From: Rhodobacterales bacterium UBA5972
GTDB lineage: Bacteria > Pseudomonadota > Alphaproteobacteria > Rhodobacterales > Rhodobacteraceae
Direction: 5' to 3'
DNA: 12,256 bases
Assembly (NCBI GenBank): GCA_002430125.1
Contig: DJBQ01000108.1
Coordinates: 1-12,256 of the forward strand
This document shows, piece by piece, positions 6,720-12,256 of the stretch. Position 1 is the stretch's first letter. Each line of letters starts with the position of its first letter. The translations under genes were made by a program, and so were the position numbers. The notes under the pieces were generated by a model. That model worked only from the letters and a program-made list of their open reading frames with translations, had not been told where the DNA came from and searched no databases.

Positions 6720-7274
6720 TCAAAGATCAGGCGGACCGTATTCCAGAATGAGCGGCACGACCAGTTCTTCTTCGTCAGAAAGGTGCCGGTTAAGGAAACG
6801 TTCAAATGCTTGTTGGGCGGTCAGCAGGGCGTCAGCCTCGGTTTTTGCTGCCTGCCCTTGGTTCAATGCCGCCAGAACCGCATTAGTGCGCTCGGCAAGG
6901 CCATTGATATGACCATCAAGGGCTTTGTGATCGCCGTCGAGCAGCTCAAACCCCGGCGCGATGCGTGCATCAAGTGCAATCAGTGCGGGGAAATAATGCT
7001 GGTCTTCGATTCCATGGTGGCTATGCAACTGATTCAGGAAAAACCCGGTGTAACGTTGCAATATCGCGCCATACCGGTCGGTGGGTTGGTCAAGAAAGCC
7101 CATGGTTTCGGTCTGTAGTTTGGCGATGACATCCCGGAACATCAGGTGCCGGTCCAGCCAGAACCGGGTCAGGTCATTGAAATTGCCATGCGATTCCCAC
7201 CCGGTGCGCGGGTAAAGTTCAGCCAGAACACGCAGATGTTCGGGCAGGCCGGTGCGGGTGGTCAGATCATTCAT
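6720..7274 (-). CDS. Hemerythrin-domain (HHE) protein
   Basis: A soluble protein of about 184 residues with a four-helix hemerythrin-like pattern. Candidate di-iron ligands are His43, His84 and His86/87 with Glu90 (in LHSHHGIEDQHYFP), His116 (GDHKALDGHI) and His164 with the acidic run DEEE. This arrangement fits HHE proteins that bind oxygen, nitric oxide or iron; the specific role is unknown. The start is uncertain: ATG at 7274 (MNDLTTRTGL) is chosen, but a GTG at 7307 would add 11 residues; neither has a clear ribosome binding site. It lies between the thermonuclease-like gene and the dehydratase gene on the same strand with short gaps. Confidence 0.82.
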   Translation of the reverse strand: MNDLTTRTGLPEHLRVLAELYPRTGWESHGNFNDLTRFWLDRHLMFRDVIAKLQTETMGFLDQPTDRYGAILQRYTGFFLNQLHSHHGIEDQHYFPALIALDARIAPGFELLDGDHKALDGHINGLAERTNAVLAALNQGQAAKTEADALLTAQQAFERFLNRHLSDEEELVVPLILEYGPPDL

Positions 7275-7315
7275 ACAGGTTCGATACGCGTGGATATTGG
7301 CAACCACAAGTTATT

Positions 7316-7993
7316 CTAACCGTGCGGTGCACGCCATCCGGCTTTTTGGGCGTCGCTGACCGAACAAAACCAGCGTTCACCGGCGCGCGGATCGATTTTG
7401 GTTTTGTTGTACCATTTGCTGCCGGGCACATGATAAATCCGCCCGCCTTTTGAAATATTGCCCTTGATCGCGCAAGCGGCGTTTGGCGGTTTCGTGCTTT
7501 GTTGGGCCGCGACGCGAAACGCTGCCGGAGTTTGCACGGCACCAGACCAAAATCCTGTATCTGAATGTGCGGCGCGGATTTCAGCGGAAACGTAATCGGA
7601 GGAATATTTCCGATAAGCCAACGCCAAACCGTTTTCGACCAGATACGCGCCAATATCCTGACCATCGACGGAACACTTCGCAAGCGTGCGGCCGTATTTG
7701 TCTAAGCCGGTTCCGATACATGAAACCGTCCGGCCCTTAACCATTTTGGTCAACACTTGGGTCACGACCCGTCCGCAGGCCCACTCGACCCCATGTTCAG
7801 TTCGGCAGGTTTGCTTGATCTCGGGCGCGTCAATGCCTTGCAGGCGGATGGGTATGGCGCCAATTCGCAACGTGTCGCCATCAACGACCCTTGCTTTTCC
7901 TAAGATTACGCCTTCGCCTGCCATATTCGCTGCAACCAACGGACCGGCGGCGATCAGGACAAACAGGGCTGTCATTAACCATTTCTTAACCAT
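7316..7993 (-). CDS. Exported thermonuclease-family (SNase-like) protein
   Basis: A 225-residue protein with an N-terminal signal peptide (MVKKWL, a hydrophobic core, probable cleavage after about Ala21/22). The SNase fold is recognised from VVDGDTLRI (37-44), RLQGIDAPE (50-58) and LDKYGRTLA (98-106). The residues equivalent to the catalytic Arg35, Glu43 and Arg87 of staphylococcal nuclease appear to be Arg50, Glu58 and Arg102, so it may be an active periplasmic or secreted nuclease. An additional tail of about 50 residues (IKGNISKGG...YHVPGSKWY...GERWFCS...AGWR) follows the nuclease domain; it is seen in some alphaproteobacterial SNase-like proteins. The ATG at 7993 gives the positively charged signal n-region; an internal ATG at 7975 would lose it. 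It lies 51 bp after betA. Confidence 0.85.
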   Translation of the reverse strand: MVKKWLMTALFVLIAAGPLVAANMAGEGVILGKARVVDGDTLRIGAIPIRLQGIDAPEIKQTCRTEHGVEWACGRVVTQVLTKMVKGRTVSCIGTGLDKYGRTLAKCSVDGQDIGAYLVENGLALAYRKYSSDYVSAEIRAAHSDTGFWSGAVQTPAAFRVAAQQSTKPPNAACAIKGNISKGGRIYHVPGSKWYNKTKIDPRAGERWFCSVSDAQKAGWRAPHG

Positions 7994-8001
7994 TTATTAA
8001 C
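7975..8001 (+). promoter_or_regulatory. Two overlapping CtrA-type boxes (TTAA-N7-TTAAC)
   Basis: TTAACC starts at 7975, again at 7986, and TTAAC again at 7997, an 11-bp tandem repeat. This gives two overlapping exact matches to the CtrA consensus TTAA-N7-TTAAC (7975-7990 and 7986-8001), and TTAACCAT occurs twice. They overlap the start of the thermonuclease-like gene and the short gap after betA. CtrA is present throughout the Rhodobacterales. Binding is not shown, and the site partly lies in coding sequence if translation starts at 7993. Confidence 0.45.
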
Positions 8002-8044
8002 AATGATTAAGATTGCCATTGTTTTCAATGCTTATTGCAAGGTT

Positions 8045-9709
8045 TTACCGCTGTGCATCCTGCCAACGCGGCGATATCCACGGTTCGGCGTTTGATTTTG
8101 GCAAGGGTTCGCGACCCAGAATGTGATCGCTGGCTTTTTCGCCAACCATAATCGACGGGCCGTTCAGATTGCCGTTGGTAATGCGCGGAAAGATCGAACT
8201 GTCCGCAACCCTTAGTCCCGCAACCCCGATCACCCGGCATTCGGGATCAACGACCGCCATCGGGTCGTCAACTGCCCCCATTTTGCAGGTGCCACACGGG
8301 TGATAAGCACTTTCGGCATGTTCACGGATAAAGTCGTCAAGTTGCGCGTCGGACTGCATATTTACGCCGGGCTGGATTTCTTTGCCGACGTAGGGCGCGA
8401 AAGCGTTTTGGGCGAAAATCTCGCGGGTGAGGCGGATGCACTTGCGAAAATCCTCCCAATCCCCGGGTTCGCTCATATAGTTGAACAGGATGTTTGGCGC
8501 GGCCTTAGGGTCATTTGAGGCAAGCGTTACAGCCCCACGCGACGACGAGCGCATAGGGCCGGTATGAGTTTGAAACCCATGCCCCTCGGCGGCGGTTTTG
8601 CCGTCATATCGTACCGCGATTGGCAGGAAATGGTACTGGATGTCGGGATATTCCACGCCGGGTTTCGAGCGGATGAAGGCCGCACTTTCGAACTGGTTTG
8701 AGGTGCCTAAACCGGTCTTGGTAAACAACCACTGCGCCCCGATCACCGCTTTAGAGAACAGGTTCCAGTGCTTATAAAGCGTGATCGGCAGCAGCGAGGC
8801 GATCTGAATGTAAAGTTCAAGATGATCCTGAAGGTTTTGGCCAACACCGGCACGGTCGGCGATACAGGCGATGCCATGTTCCGCCAGATGTTGCGCCGGG
8901 CCAATGCCTGACAGCATCAGCAGCTTGGGTGAATTGATTGCGCTGGCTGCAATGATGACCTCGCGGCTTGCCTGAATGACTTCGGTTTGGCGGCCACGCG
9001 CAACCTTTACGCCGGTTGCCCGCCCGTCTTTTATCACCACACGCAAGGCCAAGGCGCGGATCAACGTCACATTCTTACGTTTCAATGCCGGGCGCAGATA
9101 GGCATTGGCAGCAGACCACCGTCGCCCGCGCCAAACGGTTTGTTCCATCGGGCCAAAGCCTTCTTGCTTTTCGCCGTTATAATCGCTGGTCACCTCGTAT
9201 CCGGCCTGTTTTCCAGCTTGAACAAAGGCGTCGAACAACGGGTTGGTTCTTGGCCCGCGCGTGACATGCAAAGGGCCATCGGTGCCGCGCCAATCTGCAT
9301 CACCGCCATGACCGCCGCTGTGCCAATGCTCCATGCGTTTGAAGTAAGGCAGAACGTCCCGGTAAGCCCAGCCTGCCGCGCCGCTGTCATCCCAATGGTC
9401 AAAATCCCGCGCATGCCCCCGTACATAGACCATCCCGTTGATCGAGCTTGATCCGCCAATCACCTTGCCGCGTGGCGTCGCCAAACGGCGGCCGCCCAGA
9501 TGCGGTTCAGGTTGGGTCTGATAGCCCCAGTCATAAAGCGACATGTTCATCGGATAGCTGAGGGCGGCAGGCATCTGGATCAACGGGCCGGCATCAGACC
9601 CGCCATGTTCGATCACCAGAACCGAATAGCGCCCATCTTCGGACAGGCGATAAGCCATCGCACATCCAGCGCTGCCAGCGCCCACAATGACGTAATCTGC
9701 CTGCATCAT
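8045..9709 (-). CDS. betA: Choline dehydrogenase (GMC flavoprotein)
   Basis: A 554-residue FAD enzyme, close to the 556 of E. coli BetA, that oxidises choline to betaine aldehyde and often onward to glycine betaine. It is usually membrane-associated. Seen: the dinucleotide-binding GAGSAG (10-15), [14 protein letters not shown] after the FAD region, the GMC signature around the interior [13 protein letters not shown], catalytic His470 in [10 protein letters not shown] and Asn514 in TNGNLNGPS, whose 44-residue separation matches choline oxidase. The start ATG overlaps the GST stop as ATGA; a second ATG follows immediately, so the N-terminus may be one residue shorter. It is the last gene of the bet operon here, and no betB follows it. 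Confidence 0.95.
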   Translation of the reverse strand: MMQADYVIVGAGSAGCAMAYRLSEDGRYSVLVIEHGGSDAGPLIQMPAALSYPMNMSLYDWGYQTQPEPHLGGRRLATPRGKVIGGSSSINGMVYVRGHARDFDHWDDSGAAGWAYRDVLPYFKRMEHWHSGGHGGDADWRGTDGPLHVTRGPRTNPLFDAFVQAGKQAGYEVTSDYNGEKQEGFGPMEQTVWRGRRWSAANAYLRPALKRKNVTLIRALALRVVIKDGRATGVKVARGRQTEVIQASREVIIAASAINSPKLLMLSGIGPAQHLAEHGIACIADRAGVGQNLQDHLELYIQIASLLPITLYKHWNLFSKAVIGAQWLFTKTGLGTSNQFESAAFIRSKPGVEYPDIQYHFLPIAVRYDGKTAAEGHGFQTHTGPMRSSSRGAVTLASNDPKAAPNILFNYMSEPGDWEDFRKCIRLTREIFAQNAFAPYVGKEIQPGVNMQSDAQLDDFIREHAESAYHPCGTCKMGAVDDPMAVVDPECRVIGVAGLRVADSSIFPRITNGNLNGPSIMVGEKASDHILGREPLPKSNAEPWISPRWQDAQR

Positions 9710-10347
9710 GCCCCGGCCCGCAAACTGTCATAAGACACCATGACATGATCGCGATAAGCAGGCCGCACGCAAAGTCGGTCATAATAGGAGCGCAAAACCG
9801 GACGATCGCGGCGCGGGATATCCATGTCGAAATACCGAAACAGGATTGATCCGTTGACGATGTCGGCCAATGTGAAATCCACCCCGCAAATAAAGGGCTG
9901 ATCGCCAATCTGTGCCTCCAAAATCGCCAGCAGCCCGTCAAACCGCTTCAGGCTGGCCACAAAAGCCGCTTCATCACGGTCTTTTGCGGCCAAACGCACG
10001 CCGGGCCAAAAGATCGGTGCGGTGAAACCTTCGTAAAGACTGGTCTTGCCCCATTCCGCCCAGACATCAATCCGCGCCCGCGCTTTGGTGTCCTTAGGCC
10101 AGAACGCATCCGAGCCATATTGCGCCGCCAGATAGCGCGCAATGGCGCAACTTTCAAACATCACCAAGTCGCCGTCAATCAAAACCGGCACGCGCCCGTT
10201 CGGGTTTTTGGCCAGAAATTCCGGTGTATCCACGCCGCCGTGAACATGGCCGAAATCCTGCCGATCAAACGGCAGCCCCAATTCAGCGACTGCAAACATT
10301 ACAATTTGTACGTTAACCGATGTCGCCCGTCCCAGTACTGTCAGCAT
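9706..10347 (-). CDS. Glutathione S-transferase-like protein inside the bet operon
   Basis: A 213-residue cytosolic GST fold. The N-terminal thioredoxin-like domain (about 1-78) has the cis-proline at Pro54 (NPNGRVPVL) and the glutathione gamma-glutamyl contact ESCAIARYL with Glu65/Ser66; Ser10 is a candidate catalytic residue. The C-terminal helical domain (about 85-205) has the FTLADI N-capping motif. The substrate is unknown. Its start overlaps the betC stop by 1 base (TAATG) with AAGGGG 7 nt upstream, and its stop overlaps betA by 4 bases, so it is firmly part of the choline operon. A role in glutathione-dependent handling of a reactive aldehyde or stress product is inference only. Confidence 0.88.
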   Translation of the reverse strand: MLTVLGRATSVNVQIVMFAVAELGLPFDRQDFGHVHGGVDTPEFLAKNPNGRVPVLIDGDLVMFESCAIARYLAAQYGSDAFWPKDTKARARIDVWAEWGKTSLYEGFTAPIFWPGVRLAAKDRDEAAFVASLKRFDGLLAILEAQIGDQPFICGVDFTLADIVNGSILFRYFDMDIPRRDRPVLRSYYDRLCVRPAYRDHVMVSYDSLRAGA

Positions 10348-11855
10348 TATTCGCCCCTTGGAAAGCGTTGATCGTTTTCCACGTTATCAAGGTTCATGTG
10401 GTTGCGCATATACCGCTCGCTGGCTTTTTGCAGCGGCTGGTAATCCCACGGGAAATAGTCACCGTTGCGTAAAGCTTCGTAGACCACCCAGCGCCGCGCC
10501 TGTGATTGGCGGACTTCGGCGTCAAATACCGCCAGATCCCAACGGGCCACGGACTTCGCCCGCAATTGCGCCAGCGTTCCGGCATGCGCGGGAACATCCG
10601 CGAGGTTGACCAGTTCATGCGGATCGGCCGCAAGATCAAACAACTGATCCGGGTCAAGCGCGCACCTCACATATTTCCACTTGCCGTATCGTGTGGCAAC
10701 CAACGGCGCATAAGACGCCTCGGCTGCGTATTCCATCAAAACCGGCGAGGTTCGCTCTCCACCTTGGCCAAGCGGCACAAGGCTTTCGCCGTCCACCCAA
10801 GGCGCGATTTCAGTCAATGAAACGCCTGCCAATGCGGCCAAGGTTGGCGTCACGTCAAGCGTCGAAACCGGCGAGGCCACCAATCCAGGCTGCATGTCCG
10901 GGGCAGAAATCATCAAAGGGACCCGGGCCGAACCTTCGTAAAAGTTCATCTTAAACCACAGTCCTCGTTCACCCAGCATATCGCCGTGGTCAGAGACAAA
11001 CACGATGATCGCTTCCTGCCTGGTGTCCTTGAGAACCGCCAGCATTTCGCCGATCTTGTCATCCAGATAGCTGATATTGGCAAAATACGCGCGGCGCGAC
11101 CGGCGGATATTCTCGTCGGTAATATCAAAACTGCGCCAGTCATTCGCATCAAATATCCGCTGTGCATGTGGGTCGTGGTCGTCATAATCCATCGCCGGAA
11201 CCTCGGGCAGCAGATGATCGCAATCCTCGTACAAATCCCAGTATTTCCGCCGCGTCACATAGGGATCATGCGGATGCGTAAAGCTGACCGTCAGACACCA
11301 GGGCCGCGCGTCCTGCCCCCGCGCCAAATCGTAAATCTTGCGGGTGGCGTTATACGCAACCTCGTCGTCATATTCCATTTGGTTGGTAATTTCAGCCACA
11401 CCCGCACCCGTGACCGACCCCATATTGTGATACCACCATTCAATCCGCTCGCCCGGCTTGCGGTAATCCGGGGTCCAGCCAAAATCGGCGGGATAAATAT
11501 CAGTCGTCAAGCGTTCCTCAAAGCCATGCATCTGGTCAGGGCCCACAAAATGCATCTTGCCGGACAGGCAGGTCTGATACCCAGCACGGCGCAAGTGATG
11601 CGCATAGGTCGGGATGTCAGAGGCAAACTCGGCCGCATTGTCATAAACCTTGGTGCGCGACGGCAGCAGACCTGACATGAAACTGGCACGCCCCGGTGCG
11701 CATAAAGGTGACGCGGTATAGGCGTTCTGAAACCGGGTGGAACGCGCCGCCAGCGCCTTCAGGTTCGGCGCATGTAACCAATCAGCAGGCCCGTCGGGAA
11801 ACAGCGTGCCGTTCAATTGATCAACCATGATGATAAGGATATTCGGTTGGCTCAT
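10347..11855 (-). CDS. betC: Choline sulfatase
   Basis: A 502-residue cytoplasmic arylsulfatase-superfamily enzyme that hydrolyses choline-O-sulfate to choline and sulfate. Seen: metal ligand Asp12 in IIMVDQLNG, the sulfatase signature CAPGR (52-56) with Cys52 as the residue expected to be converted to formylglycine, GKMHF with Lys100/His102, SFTHPHDPY (191-199), and the second metal site SDHGD (288-292) followed by LGERGLWFK. The length and the C-terminal region match BetC of Rhizobium-type operons. The ATG at 11855 overlaps the betI stop (ATGA); an in-frame extension to 12125 reads through betI in another frame and is rejected. The formylglycine-generating enzyme is not in the window. Confidence 0.95.
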   Translation of the reverse strand: MSQPNILIIMVDQLNGTLFPDGPADWLHAPNLKALAARSTRFQNAYTASPLCAPGRASFMSGLLPSRTKVYDNAAEFASDIPTYAHHLRRAGYQTCLSGKMHFVGPDQMHGFEERLTTDIYPADFGWTPDYRKPGERIEWWYHNMGSVTGAGVAEITNQMEYDDEVAYNATRKIYDLARGQDARPWCLTVSFTHPHDPYVTRRKYWDLYEDCDHLLPEVPAMDYDDHDPHAQRIFDANDWRSFDITDENIRRSRRAYFANISYLDDKIGEMLAVLKDTRQEAIIVFVSDHGDMLGERGLWFKMNFYEGSARVPLMISAPDMQPGLVASPVSTLDVTPTLAALAGVSLTEIAPWVDGESLVPLGQGGERTSPVLMEYAAEASYAPLVATRYGKWKYVRCALDPDQLFDLAADPHELVNLADVPAHAGTLAQLRAKSVARWDLAVFDAEVRQSQARRWVVYEALRNGDYFPWDYQPLQKASERYMRNHMNLDNVENDQRFPRGE

Positions 11856-12256
11856 TTTCTGTCCTGCTGGCTGAGTTTCAAATCCAGATAATCCCAAACC
11901 AGCCCCATCGTCTGAAATCTGTCCAGACGGTTTTCCCGCAAAGCCTGGCGTACATAAAGACCGTCGATCAGGGCAGCCAGACCGCTGGCGATCAAATGCG
12001 CGTTGGCTTTGTTGGTCAATTGCGACAGGTTGAACACCAGATTGCTGTGCAATCGGCCGGTATAGATATGCAACAGCCGCCGCGCCCCGTCCGAGTTTTG
12101 CGCCTGAACGTAAAACGACAGCCACGAAGATATCACTTCGGGCGCGAATTCGTCTGGGTCAAAACTGGCGGCGATGATGGCATTCAGCCGCTCGCGTGGC
12201 GTGGCTGCATGCGCCAGTTCCGCCCGCGCCCGTGCCCCGAACGACGACAGGATATG
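11852..12256 (-). CDS. betI: TetR-family regulator of the bet operon, 5' part cut off by window edge
   Basis: The last 134 residues of a TetR-type repressor, starting in frame at the window edge (HILSSFGARARAELAHAA...). The N-terminal helix-turn-helix is outside the window, so the identity rests on the ligand-binding part: WLSFYVQAQ, LHSNL, ALIDGLYVRQAL and the ending tail, which fit BetI (about 195 residues), and on its place directly before betC with an ATGA overlap. BetI represses choline-to-betaine genes and is released by choline in characterised systems. Its own promoter and operator lie outside the window. Confidence 0.88.
   Translation of the reverse strand, partial: HILSSFGARARAELAHAATPRERLNAIIAASFDPDEFAPEVISSWLSFYVQAQNSDGARRLLHIYTGRLHSNLVFNLSQLTNKANAHLIASGLAALIDGLYVRQALRENRLDRFQTMGLVWDYLDLKLSQQDRK

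Noticed and set aside
8013..8039. Small CATTG-TTTT-CAATG hairpin between betA and the thermonuclease-like gene as terminator
   Set aside because: The stem is only 5 bp with an interrupted outer extension, and there is no U-tract on the leftward strand.
8987..9451. 154-codon rightward open frame opposite betA
   Set aside because: It is antisense to an intact, highly conserved betA frame and has no recognisable domain; it is explained by the high GC of third codon positions.
10986..11675. 229-codon rightward open frame opposite betC
   Set aside because: It is antisense to a complete choline sulfatase with all catalytic motifs; no ribosome binding site or family was recognised.
11856..12125. 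N-terminal extension of betC by 90 residues
   Set aside because: It overlaps betI in another frame, is compositionally unlike the sulfatase, and the family starts just before the MVDQ metal motif.
1..12256. Mobile elements, CRISPR arrays, tRNA or rRNA genes, defence systems
   Set aside because: No transposase, integrase or phage proteins, no regularly spaced repeats and no RNA-gene signatures were seen; the region reads as ordinary metabolic chromosome.

Overview
The window looks like a piece of chromosome from an alphaproteobacterium of the Rhodobacteraceae (Roseobacter/Rhodobacter group). This is inferred from moderately high GC, protein similarity recognised by eye, an ScfR/PccR-type regulator next to propionyl-CoA carboxylase, and a betI-betC-betA choline cluster. 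No RNA genes, insertion sequences, prophage genes or CRISPR arrays were seen. Twelve protein-coding genes fill almost all of it, and no gap between genes exceeds about 210 bases.

Left part (1-5350): the 5' part of pccB (propionyl-CoA carboxylase beta chain) runs leftward off the window. Across a 207-bp regulatory gap, three genes run rightward: a proline-racemase-superfamily enzyme with an unusual Ser/Thr active-site pair, a Bcr/CflA-type MFS exporter, and an ScfR-family regulator (PccR-like). The pccB upstream gap carries a near-perfect copy of the TTTGCAAA-N4-TTTGCAAA operator described for PccR in Rhodobacter sphaeroides. A perfect single TTTGCAAA and a near copy lie in the leader of the regulator gene. 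The likely circuit is a regulator that senses short-chain acyl-CoA, controls pccB and controls itself, with two apparently unrelated genes between it and its target.

Middle part (5373-7993, all leftward): a small YdcH/DUF465 protein, a PLP-dependent threonine/serine dehydratase, a hemerythrin-domain protein and an exported thermonuclease-like protein. A 10-bp perfect inverted repeat sits directly before the YdcH ribosome binding site, and an FNR-like palindrome overlaps the end of the dehydratase gene. Two overlapping exact CtrA-type boxes (TTAA-N7-TTAAC) lie at the thermonuclease start.

Right part (8045-12256, all leftward): a tightly coupled operon in transcription order betI (3' part only), betC (choline sulfatase), a glutathione-S-transferase-like gene and betA (choline dehydrogenase). 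Successive genes overlap by 4, 1 and 4 bases, so translation is probably coupled. Choline-O-sulfate is hydrolysed to choline by BetC, and BetA starts oxidation towards glycine betaine. The betaine aldehyde dehydrogenase gene betB is not found between these genes or downstream of betA in the window; a GST-like gene lies between betC and betA instead.
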